The position numbers were made by a program, and so were the translations under genes. Shown in pieces: positions 26,402 through 36,434 of a stretch of DNA of 64,000 nucleotides; position 1 is the first letter of the stretch; each line of letters starts with the position of its first letter. Under the pieces are notes generated by a model. The model searched no databases. It saw only the letters and a list, made by a program, of their open reading frames with translations, and was not told where the DNA came from. Location: the NCBI GenBank assembly GCA_964441245.1, contig CAYTVR010000004.1, positions 18,415-82,414 of the forward strand, given 5' to 3'. The stretch comes from JALZUU01 sp964441245. Its GTDB lineage: Bacteria; Bacteroidota; Bacteroidia; Chitinophagales; Saprospiraceae.

Positions 26402-27373
26402 TTATCTTACAAATAAAACGGAATTGACATAACCTCGCCAATCATGTTCTGTCATGATATTGTCGGGGTCGGTCATCCATTCGCCATCGACTATAAATTT
26501 GTAAAAATGCTTGCCTCCTACCAAATTTGTTTTGAAGGTCCAGCCTTCTTGTGATTTTTCCATCATCCAATGATTGCTGTCATTCCAATCATTAAAAGAT
26601 CCTGCTAACTCTACTCTACTAGCGTCTGGAAATCCTTTTAGGGTAAAAACAACTTCTTGGGTGATTTCTAAAATAGAATTGAAGGTATTATGTTCGTTTT
26701 TGACTTTTTTAGTATTATCAGGATCATCTAACCATTCGCCGTCAGCAATGAATTTGTATTCGTAACGGCCTGGATCTAAATCAAGTTGACAAGACCAACC
26801 ATCCGCAACTCTTGTCATTTTTAATTGATGCTCATCCCAGCCGATGAAATCTCCGGTGAGGATTACTTGTCTGGTATTGTTCCATCCCTTTAGAAAGAAA
26901 AGGGCATTTCCGTTAGAGTCTGGTTTTACATCATACATTTTGACATTAAAGACTTCTTCCCAAAAAGGATCACTTTCTTTTCGTAAAGAATTGGAGTCAT
27001 AATCCGGTGGCTTGATCCAATAGTCTTGATTGATCAAAAACTTTAGATCGCCAAAAAAAGGATCATCAAAATCTTTAATTGGTTTGCGCAGTTGGTAAAT
27101 AAACTGACTGACTTTTTTCATTTTCCAATGGTCTCGACTCCAATCATTGAATGATCCCGAAACAATGATTTCATTAATTTCAAAATCTTCAAATTCGAGT
27201 ACACCTTCTTCTGTTTCTCCGATTAGAAAATATTGTCGAATATCAAATTCAAAAACGACTTCCTCTCCTTCAAAATAATACGTTTTTAAAGAATCTATAT
27301 CTTGAGCATTTGTCTCTATTACAAAAGAGAAACAAAATAAAATCATTGATATCAAAATTAAAAAACACCTCAT
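26402..27373 (-). CDS. Exported protein with three CBM48/AMPK-type glycogen-binding domains
   Basis: A 323-residue protein with a signal peptide (1-23). Three early-set beta domains follow, at about 30-135, 155-235 and 240-323. Each has the signature of AMPK/CBM48 carbohydrate-binding modules: (V/I)xLxGSFNDW, then Met-Lys, then GxYEYKFIVDGEWxxDPDN. The first copy lacks the last motif. There is no enzyme domain. It overlaps the stop of the protease gene upstream by four bases (ATGA). It probably binds alpha-glucan-like polymers, or uses the fold for protein binding, in the periplasm. Confidence 0.85.
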   Translation of the reverse strand: MRCFLILISMILFCFSFVIETNAQDIDSLKTYYFEGEEVVFEFDIRQYFLIGETEEGVLEFEDFEINEIIVSGSFNDWSRDHWKMKKVSQFIYQLRKPIKDFDDPFFGDLKFLINQDYWIKPPDYDSNSLRKESDPFWEEVFNVKMYDVKPDSNGNALFFLKGWNNTRQVILTGDFIGWDEHQLKMTRVADGWSCQLDLDPGRYEYKFIADGEWLDDPDNTKKVKNEHNTFNSILEITQEVVFTLKGFPDASRVELAGSFNDWNDSNHWMMEKSQEGWTFKTNLVGGKHFYKFIVDGEWMTDPDNIMTEHDWRGYVNSVLFVR

Positions 27374-28335
27374 GGTCGAAAATTACGTTGATAAAGATAC
27401 ACTTGTTTCCTTTTATAGTTAATAGCGACACGCAAAGGAAATAAAAATTCAAATCCTAGAACTCCATCTAATTGAACAGAACTTGTTTTATTGATTTGAT
27501 TCATGCTCATCAATAGGGTTCGCATGGGCTTACATTTTAATTGGCCACATTCTAAATCTTTTAAAAGACCTGCCAATACTTCGACTTTTCGGTTTCCCGT
27601 TCCAGATAAGTTAGCTCGCTTTCGAATCTCAAAATGATCCAATACTTTTCGATTCACTTTATGATGTAAAAGATTGAATTCTGCTCCAGAGTCCAAACCT
27701 AACATTAGTTTTTTCTTACCTACTTTTGCCCGAACGATTAGGATATGATTTCGAACTTGTATTTTTAAACTATCCTCTGGACGCTCTTGATAAATATTTC
27801 CATCAATTTTTAATCCATTCTTATTGGTTCGTGAGAAAGTCAATTGTTTTTTGGCATAATCGATCATTATTTCAAAATCTTCATAGACTTTTGCGCCAAG
27901 CAGACCCAAAATTTTTGTCTTCTTCTTTTCTTCAATATGAGTCATGTTAAATACTTCCACTAACTTATCAACGATTAAGTATGACTCCAATCGAAAGGTA
28001 TCTATTTGACCGTTATAAACTTCATCAATTCCACCAGTGACTCCTCCACGTTTATTACTAGTTAACAAGGCACTTCCTTTAAAATGATTGCTATTCAAAA
28101 TCAAATCTGGTGCACCAGTATCAAAAATAAAATTACCACTTTGGCCATCAATCATGGCCTGAACGATGATCAATCGACCTGCATTTTTAAAAGGTACGCG
28201 AAAGGTATTGGGACTTAATTGTTCTCGCTCAGTGAAGTGAAAAGACTGGATAGGAATAAACGTGTATTCCTTTTTTCCAGCTACTTCTCCAATGATAAAT
28301 AGCGATAATAAAATATTTAAGACAATGGTTTTCAA
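27370..28335 (-). CDS. Retropepsin/pepsin-like aspartic protease, exported
   Basis: A 321-residue protein with a signal peptide (1-20) and two aspartic-protease half-sites: FDTGAPDLIL (catalytic D72) and LGLDSGAEFNLL (D215), each followed by hydrophobic Gly motifs (ILGLLGAKV, DGVLGFEFLFP). Both halves sit in one chain, so it can act as an intramolecular dimer. The start is TTG at 28335, which abuts the stop TAA of the DUF3857 gene; no ATG fits the signal peptide. This implies translational coupling. Second gene of the operon; substrate unknown. Confidence 0.85.
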   Translation of the reverse strand: MKTIVLNILLSLFIIGEVAGKKEYTFIPIQSFHFTEREQLSPNTFRVPFKNAGRLIIVQAMIDGQSGNFIFDTGAPDLILNSNHFKGSALLTSNKRGGVTGGIDEVYNGQIDTFRLESYLIVDKLVEVFNMTHIEEKKKTKILGLLGAKVYEDFEIMIDYAKKQLTFSRTNKNGLKIDGNIYQERPEDSLKIQVRNHILIVRAKVGKKKLMLGLDSGAEFNLLHHKVNRKVLDHFEIRKRANLSGTGNRKVEVLAGLLKDLECGQLKCKPMRTLLMSMNQINKTSSVQLDGVLGFEFLFPLRVAINYKRKQVYLYQRNFRP

Positions 28336-30363
28336 TTAAATTTTTCTAAGAACAATTTGCTCTGAATTTTTTTGTATGATTAAGTTATAAAATTCTTGGA
28401 GTGCTTTATAATCTTCGTAAGTAAAAATAGTTCTATTAATTTGAAATTTACTAACAATCTGAATGGCTTCTTCTGTTTTGGTGACATGAAAAGTATATTT
28501 TGCAGCTTTCTCTGGTAAAGCAACGATAGAAATTTCGGGCAATTCTTCTACTTGATAGCCTTCAGGAATCATATACTTTACAGCAATCTTGTTATTTATA
28601 GGTACTCCATAATCAATAGGATATTTTCGATCTTCCATTTTAAAAGGATTCTCAGTTGTCGACCACAATAATAATGGATTCAAATAAATAAAATCGCCAT
28701 TCGCATTGATTTGATCACTAATTTCTATGCTGTACTCTTCTCTAATATCTTTGGAGAGATCATTTTCATTTTCACAACTATATTCTTTTACTTCTAAGCC
28801 TTCGTATTTTTCTTCCAAATATTTTGTGTAACCTGCATCGTCTCCTTTTTCTTTTTTTCTTTTTCTAAAATAATAGGCAGAATAATCTTTTCGAACCGTT
28901 TTTAGTACTCCCGTTAATTGACCTTCCTCTTGTATTTCTACATTGACTTGGATGGTTTCTTTTTTTCCTGCTAAAGGTTCTATGGGGATCCAGTTGCCCT
29001 GTCCTTTTTGAATTAATCGACCTTGACCATTAAAACAACGTTCTGGAAGTAAAGAGGCTGGTAATAGTGGATCGGTTGCATCTAGTAGATAATCATTTTC
29101 ACCAATGGTCACTCTTGCGATCACATAATTGAGTTGCGACTCTGTTGGATGGGCAGGGTTGATGTATCCATGTGAACGAGTACTTAAACAAACTGGCTTT
29201 ACTTCTAATCCTACTTCTTTCAACATTAGAATCAATAATAAATTAATGTCAGCTGAAGTTCCTTTACCTTTCTCATAAGATTTTTTCATATATCGTGTTC
29301 CAGAGGTCATTCGTTTATTCCATTTCACTTTGGTTTTTACAAAATTATGAACGGCCAACATTTTTTCTTCTGGAGTAGTATATTTTTCGGAAATTTGAGC
29401 AGCATCCTCTTTGATCAATTTTCGTTTTTTTAAATTTTCTCCAAAGTAAGAGGATCCTAAAAATCTTGTATTGATCGCTTTCCAATCCAAGGTATAATGA
29501 TCAATTGACGATTGAGGATATTTAATCCAAGACAATTCAAAAGTCATAGCGGTTAGAAAATTTTGCTTGGAAGTCATATAAGCTTCCGATTTAAAAGCTG
29601 GCATGTTTTCTACTACCCAACGAGAAAAGTTTGAAGTATAATTAACTTCTTCTATCCTTGCAGGCTGACCGACTCCTCGTCGAGCTACTTTATAATTAAA
29701 TTTTTCAGGTTTTTCTCTACTCTCATTGACCACCATCTTATCCATTTCATATCCTTTAAGCGTCTTATTATAATTAAAATATTCAGGGATGTCTGTACGA
29801 TATTCGCTTCGTCTTGTTGGAATGGTACTTTGAAATTTCCATTGTTGGAGATTAAAGAGAAAGTCTGACAAAAGGTTATATTTCACCTCTAAGATTGATC
29901 CTACTTTCACCTCAGGCATCGCAAATTGTAGTACATCATAATTCTTACTGTGCTCTTCTTCAAATACTTGTTTTGAGCTTAGTTTCTTTTTGACCATTTT
30001 TCCATTTTCCATGTTATGGGTGTAAGCCTTTAAGCCCACTATCTTTTCCTTTCCTCTTCCAGAGTTATATAAAAAGAATTTAAAATCAGACCATTCTTCC
30101 AAACCTCTTTGATCTAAAATCTTGATTCTCACATGGCGATAAAAATTTAAATAAAATCCCTTATCTCCGCTTACATCATATTTAAATTCTGAATATCCAA
30201 AATCATCCAAGATGACTGCATGCGCAGAGGAGTCTTGATCGTAAACGGTCATTTCTAAATCTTCTTTTTTAATTTTCCCAAATTTCATTGGGAATTTTTG
30301 ACCATATAAAAAAGTGCCTAAGAATAAAAAAAGTAAGGTAATGTAGATTGATTTAAAAGTCAT
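28336..30363 (-). CDS. DUF3857/transglutaminase-like exported protein
   Basis: A 675-residue exported protein: signal peptide 1-21 (ending FLYGQ), a DUF3857 beta-domain (about 45-290) and a transglutaminase-like domain in the middle (KMLAVHNFVKTKVKWN..., then GKGTSADINLLLILMLKEVGLEVKPVCLSTRSHG and NYVIARVTIGENDYLLDATDP). The core triad would be Cys-His-Asp, but the Cys position in GKGTSADIN is a Ser, so the domain is likely non-catalytic or uses Ser; the His (STRSHG) and Asp (LLDATDP) are there. ATG 30363 gives the signal peptide; the frame opens further upstream. First gene of a tight four-gene unit. Confidence 0.83.
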   Translation of the reverse strand: MTFKSIYITLLFLFLGTFLYGQKFPMKFGKIKKEDLEMTVYDQDSSAHAVILDDFGYSEFKYDVSGDKGFYLNFYRHVRIKILDQRGLEEWSDFKFFLYNSGRGKEKIVGLKAYTHNMENGKMVKKKLSSKQVFEEEHSKNYDVLQFAMPEVKVGSILEVKYNLLSDFLFNLQQWKFQSTIPTRRSEYRTDIPEYFNYNKTLKGYEMDKMVVNESREKPEKFNYKVARRGVGQPARIEEVNYTSNFSRWVVENMPAFKSEAYMTSKQNFLTAMTFELSWIKYPQSSIDHYTLDWKAINTRFLGSSYFGENLKKRKLIKEDAAQISEKYTTPEEKMLAVHNFVKTKVKWNKRMTSGTRYMKKSYEKGKGTSADINLLLILMLKEVGLEVKPVCLSTRSHGYINPAHPTESQLNYVIARVTIGENDYLLDATDPLLPASLLPERCFNGQGRLIQKGQGNWIPIEPLAGKKETIQVNVEIQEEGQLTGVLKTVRKDYSAYYFRKRKKEKGDDAGYTKYLEEKYEGLEVKEYSCENENDLSKDIREEYSIEISDQINANGDFIYLNPLLLWSTTENPFKMEDRKYPIDYGVPINNKIAVKYMIPEGYQVEELPEISIVALPEKAAKYTFHVTKTEEAIQIVSKFQINRTIFTYEDYKALQEFYNLIIQKNSEQIVLRKI

Positions 30364-30707
30364 TTTTTTGTGTTTTGTGTATGAACTCACTTTCGTGATT
30401 TTGATCACTAATTTTGGAAAACAAATAATTATATCTTTTTAAGAAAAGAAAATCAGATAGCAAAGTATTCGTAATAACAATACTCTGCCAATCCATTCTA
30501 TAGCTGTAAACAATTTTTAGGTGGATAGTCTGCTGACCTTATAAAAAGGTAAATATTTTTTAAAAATAGGGCGGTTATAAAATCAAATATATGATTTATG
30601 TAAAAAAAGAAGAAAATAAAGTGTTATTAATTCAGGATTTTCTCAACAAATAGTTCGGTTTTATATCGGTAGTGCTCAGGCGTCTTCCCGTTTCCATAAA
30701 AGAACGG
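30364..30707. other. Intergenic region upstream of the DUF3857 operon
   Basis: About 345 AT-rich bases between two minus-strand genes. It holds a 14-base inverted repeat GTGAT-tttg-ATCAC (30395-30408) 32 bases before the start of the DUF3857 gene, which could be an operator. I see no gene and no clear terminator for the NUDIX gene's upstream neighbour. Confidence 0.4.
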
Positions 30708-31265
30708 TTAGAATATAGGTTCCCATATATTCATGACTCTCATCAATGCAGAAAGGGTATGTGGATGTTGAATTTTATTTTCTTGAACTAGTTTTTTCAC
30801 TTCTGATATTGTAATTTCTAATAGGTCAATCGACTCTCCATCATCTAATTCAGTATCGTTTGTTCGTTCTACATTTAGCGCAAGCCAATGATGTATTTTA
30901 CTATCCATAAAAACAGGATTGCTCTGTACTGCTCCTAAATATTTCCAATCATTCGAAGTGAATCCGGTCTCTTCGCTCAATTCACGGATGGCTGCTTGCT
31001 GATGGTTTTCGCCTGCATCAACTAATCCACCTGGTAACTCAATAGTTTCTTCTTGTACTCCAAAACGTAATTGTTGTACCAAGAGCATTCGCTGCTTTGA
31101 TGTCATAGCGATCACATTTACTGAGTCCTGACTTTCTAATACCAATGCTTTGATTACTTTTCCGTTGCGTTTGTTTTTTTGAAAATCATATCGAATTTTG
31201 AAGAGCGGAATTTCTGGTCCTTCTTCACTTTTTAAAAGTTGCCAATTTTCTTTTTCGGGTAGCAT
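30708..31265 (-). CDS. NUDIX hydrolase (ADP-ribose pyrophosphatase type)
   Basis: A 185-residue NUDIX enzyme that hydrolyses nucleoside diphosphate derivatives such as ADP-ribose. The complete Nudix box is GGLVDAGE...AIRELSEETGFT (G-x5-E-x7-REUxEExGU), preceded by QLRFGVQEETIELPGG as in the ADP-ribose/NudF branch. N-terminal strands (LFKIRYDFQKNKRNGKVIKALVLESQDSVNVIAM) match that subfamily. A single gene on the minus strand; exact substrate unknown. Confidence 0.88.
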   Translation of the reverse strand: MLPEKENWQLLKSEEGPEIPLFKIRYDFQKNKRNGKVIKALVLESQDSVNVIAMTSKQRMLLVQQLRFGVQEETIELPGGLVDAGENHQQAAIRELSEETGFTSNDWKYLGAVQSNPVFMDSKIHHWLALNVERTNDTELDDGESIDLLEITISEVKKLVQENKIQHPHTLSALMRVMNIWEPIF

Positions 31266-31428
31266 GGTGTTATGGTGTTTTGATGTCCAACCTTTGATTG
31301 CCTTTCGGCGGGATCTACGATTTTGGTGCTAATGATAGGGAATATTTTTATAAATGGGAAACTAATTTTCTTATAAATGGGCAAAGGCAGGCTGACTTGA
31401 TTTTAAGTACCCAGATCAGTCTCTAATA

Positions 31429-31470
31429 AAAACTGTCAAATTCAGTACTTGGACTAAATCTGACAGTTTT
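31429..31470 (-). terminator. Terminator of the T9SS phosphatase gene
   Basis: An 18-base stem with two mismatches (31429-31446 with 31453-31470) around a short loop. Read on the minus strand it ends in TTTTTATT. It lies 36 bases after the stop codon. Confidence 0.75.
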
Positions 31471-31505
31471 AGAAAAATGATCTTCTTTGAAATTCCTCTG
31501 AAAAA

Positions 31506-34500
31506 TTATCGCACAACTAAGATTTTTTCGCTTAATGTACCGCCTTCCGTTTCTAGTTTTACTACGTAGATTCCAAGTTCTAATTCCTCCGTTGGGATTT
31601 CGATAAAAGGTGCTCTTGGATTGGAAACCTTGTACATTTTTTGCATCACACCTAATCTATCATAGACATAAATTCGTAAAAATCTTCTGGCTCCTGTTAC
31701 ATCTAGATGTAGTGCCTCTCCTGCAATAATTGGATTGGGATAAACATTGGCACTAAACTCATTGGATAGACTCGCTTGATCCGCTTCATCAGGATCAAAA
31801 TTACTTCGACTTCCAGCGCTAAAGCAAGCTTCTAATTTGAGATCATCAATAAAGACCATGTCTTCATCACAGGAGGCATCGCATCTGATTCGGATAACCG
31901 TTTCATCTGTAAAATTAAAGCCAGAGATTTCGATAAGCGCTTCTTGTCGAATTAGATTTTCAAAATCACGACCTGAATTCCATTCTTCTACGATCTCAAA
32001 GTTATCGCCTCCATCAAGTGAGACTTCTAATAAAAAATCTTCTCCATATTCCATATCATCAGCAATAAAAGTGAAATTAACGATGGCTGAATTGAAGGCA
32101 GATAGATCCAAAGGATCAGTATAAATGGAAGAAACGGATTTATTACCATCTCTCAATTCTATGGAAGTCTCTCCGCTTTTTGCCATATCGGAATCCCAAT
32201 AATTTCGAATGCAATCCTCTCCTCCATCTCTCCATAATCCCCATCCACTTTCGAAGTCTACATATTCAACAGTTAGACAAGCCAGCTCTGGATCACATCC
32301 TCCTCGATCCTCATCCGGATCACAAGGATCATTATCATTGGGGTCATCACTGACACAAAATCCATCTCCATCTGCATCAACAAAAACACCTTCACAATTA
32401 CATGCGGTATCATAGATATCATTGATCGTACAATCATCTCCATCATCACAGGCATTTTCGACAATAAGTCCATCACAGTCATCGCAACTATCAGGAATTC
32501 CATCTTCATCATCATCTATTCTATCATCAAAACCTGGGCAAAGATCTTGTGCGTTACAAACTCCATCATTGTCTGTATCTACAAATGTTCCTTGACAATT
32601 ACAATAATCATCTGTTTTGTCATTGATGGTACAAGGGTCGTTATCATCACAAGCAGAACCAGCTACTGGACAGGCACTGTAAGTCACACAAATCATCGGT
32701 GCTTTGCTGGAAGATTTATCATAAGATCTGGCTGTTCGTTCTCCTTCTCCTTTGATGATCAAACTGATCGCAGAGTTTTCGCTATAACTAGGCCGACTAA
32801 CGACTTCTTGAATAATAGAGGAAAGGTCAGGAGTTCGTTGATCTGGGCCAGCCTCATCTTTTGAAGTCCATGGAGCGGGTTCCCAATTTACTCGAGCATT
32901 GGTAGAAGATCTTTCGGTCAATTCATATCTTTCATCACTAAAAGAAACGGAATGATTAGCTGCTTCTCCATAAATTTGAAGTTTGGTAAAGACTGAATTT
33001 TTTTCATCAACCGTAAACTGGACTGATGCTTCTTCGATAGCGGCTCCTTGTGGAATTCTAAGATTTGGATATCTCAATCCAACAATCTGATTACTATTTC
33101 CGTTTTTCGAATCATAAGTCAATTCCAAATCAGAACTATTGTCTTCCATTTTCCCATTTTCGCCATTTTCTTCAACGTCATCTTTACTACTCGATATTCT
33201 TTGGCAAATCGTCGTATTTCCATTTGGAATTCCTTTACAGTTACAGTTGCCATCCTCTACATCATTAATGGTATTGCTGTCACCATCATCACAGCTAGTA
33301 CCTTCTGGTGGGCAATTGGCTTCTAATTTTGAAATCGTAAAATAATCATCGATATTTCCATTTTCATTTAAAAACTGTACAGTCAATTCAGATCCTTCAA
33401 CTTCTACAATCGTAGATCCTTCTGGATTGTCACTATAGTACATAATGGGATGATCAAAATCTCCACTCGATGTTTTTCCGGCAGTACCGGTAACGATATA
33501 AACCGTACCATCATCTACAGATTTTCTTTTTCGGTAACTACCATCTTCGTCTTTTCTTCCATTACCATTATCTAAAATCATAGAAGATTCTAAAGTATTC
33601 GATTTTCCATAATGTCCATGTGCCATGTGCGACCTTTCGTAAGAATGACTGTGTCCAGAAAGAACTAGATCAACTTTATATTTTTCTAGAATTGGAATTA
33701 CATTTTCTCTCATATCTCGCATTCGTCCGCCGCTATCACCAGTATCATCCGAGTCATGACTTCCTTTCGTAAAAGGTGGATGATGAAAAAATACAATGAT
33801 CCATTCCTGATTGGTTGTTGATAAATCATTTTTCAACCAAGTCAACATAGGACCATCGACCTCTCGACTGACATCATCGGAGTCCAAAGAAATGAAATGT
33901 ATATTTCCATAATCGAATGAATAGAACGCTTCCGAACCTGAGGCAAGGCCACCTGCTTCAGCATTTTTAGGAAAACTAAAAATATCGTAATAAGGGCCAG
34001 TCTGGTTATATCCATCTGTGTAACCGTTGTCATAATCATGATTTCCTGGGCTAGCCCAAAGAACGGAATTGATTAATTTATCAACATACATATCTTCAAA
34101 AATAGCATCTTGATAATCGGAGTCGGTGCCATCCGGGTAAGCATTATCTCCAGTCATCAAGATCATATCCGTATGACCATCACCAACGTATTCGTAATAG
34201 GCATCACGAACATCTCGTGCAGTACTACCACCCGTTCCACAATCTCCTAACACCCAAGCTCTATAAGCACCTCTTTCTCCTATTTGTGGTGATGTTTTAA
34301 AATAATACGCTCTCTCTCCTCCAGCCAAAACTTCATCTTCATTACCAATGGCATAGTAATATTTTGTTTTGGAGTTTAATCCATCAATTAATATTTCATG
34401 ATCTTTTACATTTTCGGAAAGATAGACTGTTCTGTTTAATGATTCAGGATTGGTCCCATACCAAACTTTTGAAGATGTTTTATCATCTGTTCTCCATTTG

Positions 34501-34628
34501 ATGATGATGCTGGAAGCTGTTCCACTTTGTAAATAGGGCCCTCGCTCCACCTTTTGTGCGTAAAGACTGGTGATTCCAGCCAATATCGTAACAATTAAAA
34601 TACATAATGTGTGCTTAAAAAAATTCAT
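31506..34628 (-). CDS. Secreted purple-acid-phosphatase-like metallophosphoesterase with T9SS sorting domain
   Basis: A 1040-residue multidomain protein. After a signal peptide (1-24), a fibronectin-like phosphatase N-domain (about 28-110) leads into a calcineurin-type domain (125-410) with all metal motifs: GDCGTGG, TGDNAYPDG, PGNHDYDNG, FFHHPPF and SGHSHSYERS. Then come Cys/Asp-rich calcium-binding repeats of thrombospondin type 3 style (ICQR..., DTDNDGVCNAQDLCPG, DDDEDGIPDSCDDC, DADGDGFC), a DNRLRE-like beta domain between them, a beta-sandwich, and a C-terminal type A sorting domain (VYPNPIIAGEALHLDV to KILVVR). It is exported by T9SS and anchored or released outside. It likely hydrolyses phosphoesters outside the cell. 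Confidence 0.93.
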   Translation of the reverse strand: MNFFKHTLCILIVTILAGITSLYAQKVERGPYLQSGTASSIIIKWRTDDKTSSKVWYGTNPESLNRTVYLSENVKDHEILIDGLNSKTKYYYAIGNEDEVLAGGERAYYFKTSPQIGERGAYRAWVLGDCGTGGSTARDVRDAYYEYVGDGHTDMILMTGDNAYPDGTDSDYQDAIFEDMYVDKLINSVLWASPGNHDYDNGYTDGYNQTGPYYDIFSFPKNAEAGGLASGSEAFYSFDYGNIHFISLDSDDVSREVDGPMLTWLKNDLSTTNQEWIIVFFHHPPFTKGSHDSDDTGDSGGRMRDMRENVIPILEKYKVDLVLSGHSHSYERSHMAHGHYGKSNTLESSMILDNGNGRKDEDGSYRKRKSVDDGTVYIVTGTAGKTSSGDFDHPIMYYSDNPEGSTIVEVEGSELTVQFLNENGNIDDYFTISKLEANCPPEGTSCDDGDSNTINDVEDGNCNCKGIPNGNTTICQRISSSKDDVEENGENGKMEDNSSDLELTYDSKNGNSNQIVGLRYPNLRIPQGAAIEEASVQFTVDEKNSVFTKLQIYGEAANHSVSFSDERYELTERSSTNARVNWEPAPWTSKDEAGPDQRTPDLSSIIQEVVSRPSYSENSAISLIIKGEGERTARSYDKSSSKAPMICVTYSACPVAGSACDDNDPCTINDKTDDYCNCQGTFVDTDNDGVCNAQDLCPGFDDRIDDDEDGIPDSCDDCDGLIVENACDDGDDCTINDIYDTACNCEGVFVDADGDGFCVSDDPNDNDPCDPDEDRGGCDPELACLTVEYVDFESGWGLWRDGGEDCIRNYWDSDMAKSGETSIELRDGNKSVSSIYTDPLDLSAFNSAIVNFTFIADDMEYGEDFLLEVSLDGGDNFEIVEEWNSGRDFENLIRQEALIEISGFNFTDETVIRIRCDASCDEDMVFIDDLKLEACFSAGSRSNFDPDEADQASLSNEFSANVYPNPIIAGEALHLDVTGARRFLRIYVYDRLGVMQKMYKVSNPRAPFIEIPTEELELGIYVVKLETEGGTLSEKILVVR

Positions 34629-35609
34629 CGATTTTTGATTTATTTAAGTGATATAATTGTGTAATTATCTCGTAAGTCTGTTTAGGTCATTGCTATTTCA
34701 ATATTTTGCCTCAACTGAAAATAGCCTGTAAGACTTTGCTTAATAAATTGTAGAATCGTTGCACTTTAGTTTGTCATAAGATCAAGTCCTAATTATTTGA
34801 TCTTGTATGTCTGTTAATGATCATTCATGTTGTTGATTTTTGGTTGTAAATTATTAATTATCGCTTACCTAGTTATTGATTTACTATCGATCGGGAGTTA
34901 ATTAATCAAGAGTTAATCAAATTTAAACATGGGCAGTTTTATGTATCTTTTAGTTTCAATATGGTGTGTGTTTTTGATTAAAAAATGGTTATGTTTTGGT
35001 CAGGGGCATAGGAATATTGTTAACATGAAAGACCATTAAAAATCATTCATATTTGAAAATAAGGTTTCAAAATCTACTGGTAGACTTTGGTTATAATTCC
35101 AATAAAAGCTAGGGGTTAATAAAAGAAACTTTGGTACACCAATATTCAGATCTCCAATCTTTCTGCAAGATTTAGAGAGAAAGAAACAAAGTGTATAAGT
35201 ATAATTGTAGTATTAGGGAAATAGACCATTTTCGTAAAATGATCCTTTATTCAACAGAAGAGGTCATTAAAACGCAGGCAATAGATATTTTATTTTATTA
35301 TTGTTAATAAAATGTTTTAATTTTTCATTCCTTCAATGCTTGGCCCATCAAGAGATCTTTAGTTTTCCTTTAGGCTTGTTACAAATGAATGGCTTTATAT
35401 TCATTAAGTCTTTCATTTTTTTTACCTTAGATGTATTGTCTTTTTTATGACATCTATTCTGTTTTATTATTAATAAAGTCTTCGTGCGGACTGTTTAGTC
35501 GGATATGTAACATATCCTCGATTAGCAGATTAAAGATTCATCATAATTCTTAACTAATCCTTATTATTGACTCCGCTTTATTTTATCATCTTTTTTAAAA
35601 CTAGACAAA
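34629..35609. other. Long AT-rich non-coding region between divergent secreted-protein genes
   Basis: About 980 bases without any credible gene. It carries the start regions of two T9SS cargo genes pointing away from each other. Visible structures are small: an inverted pair aagatcaag...ttgatcttg at 34780-34808, and long A/T tracts. No clear TAnnTTTG promoter with a matching -33 stands out. It is the second-longest gap in the window. Confidence 0.5.
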
Positions 35610-36398
35610 ATGAAAAAAATTTTTACGCTTGCTCTTATTTTTACATTAACTTGGACTTCTGGCTATAGCCAAACGGCTCCAGATTTCACTTTCACAGATA
35701 CGAATGGAGACTCACATACCTTGTCTGAGGCGCTTGCTGAAGGAAAAGTGATTTTATTAGATTTCTTTTTTGTCAATTGTGGTTCTTGTATTAGTCTTGC
35801 TCCAGAAATTGACCAAATCATCGAAGATTATGAAGGGACTACGCTTGAAGTTTGGGCCATAAGTGATCGAGATTCTGATGTGGCCATCGAAAACAGTATT
35901 TTCAAATCTACTCACGAACACCACTTTACTGGTGGAAGTGCTGGAGGAGGAGCTGCTGCTGTCAATTTATTTGCAGGTAATTTCAATTTCACAGGATTTC
36001 CTACTTATGCTGTTGTTTGTAATGATAATTCTATTACATGGGATATCTGGCCATTAACTGCCGGTGCAAATCAAATCAGAAGCAGATTAACTCCTGAGTG
36101 TGGTGTAGTGGAAACTTTGACCGCTGTATCCACTATTGAAGGAATGAGCGGTACTCAACTTTTTCCTAATCCAACCTCTACAGCCGCTACACTTGAATTT
36201 AATTTAGAAGAAAAAACGACTATCAGTATTGAGTTGGTCAATACTCTTGGCCAAGTGGTTCAGTCTATTTCTTCTCAAAATTATGACGCTGGAATGCAAA
36301 GCATCAATATTGATGTTTCTTCTTTAGCAAAAGGAATTTATGCAGTAAACATGCGATCAAAAACGGGTACTCACACTATCCAGTTATCTACTCTTTAG
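35610..36398 (+). CDS. TlpA-like thioredoxin-fold protein with T9SS sorting domain
   Basis: A 262-residue secreted protein: signal peptide 1-21, a thioredoxin/TlpA-type domain (about 24-165) with active-site motif CGSC in FVNCGSCISLAPEID, and a type A T9SS sorting domain (about 185-262; LFPNPTSTAATLEFN, NTLGQVVQ, AKGIYAVNM). TlpA proteins are thiol-disulfide oxidoreductases or reductases in the periplasm; the sorting domain means this one ends up outside the outer membrane, an unusual place for a thiol reductase since it needs an electron donor. Single gene, own terminator. Confidence 0.9.
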   Translation: MKKIFTLALIFTLTWTSGYSQTAPDFTFTDTNGDSHTLSEALAEGKVILLDFFFVNCGSCISLAPEIDQIIEDYEGTTLEVWAISDRDSDVAIENSIFKSTHEHHFTGGSAGGGAAAVNLFAGNFNFTGFPTYAVVCNDNSITWDIWPLTAGANQIRSRLTPECGVVETLTAVSTIEGMSGTQLFPNPTSTAATLEFNLEEKTTISIELVNTLGQVVQSISSQNYDAGMQSINIDVSSLAKGIYAVNMRSKTGTHTIQLSTL

Positions 36399-36434
36399 GA
36401 CTTGAATTAGATGTAATCATAATAACATATTGTA

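Noticed and set aside
32300..32620. Short repeated units that could look like a CRISPR or satellite
   Set aside because: They encode the calcium-binding DxDxDG repeats in one open frame, with variable spacing and no repeat-spacer pattern. I see no CRISPR array in the window.
32207..33345. Plus-strand frames opposite the large T9SS phosphatase gene
   Set aside because: Antisense to Asp- and Cys-rich calcium repeats, whose codons leave the opposite strand open. They are shadows.
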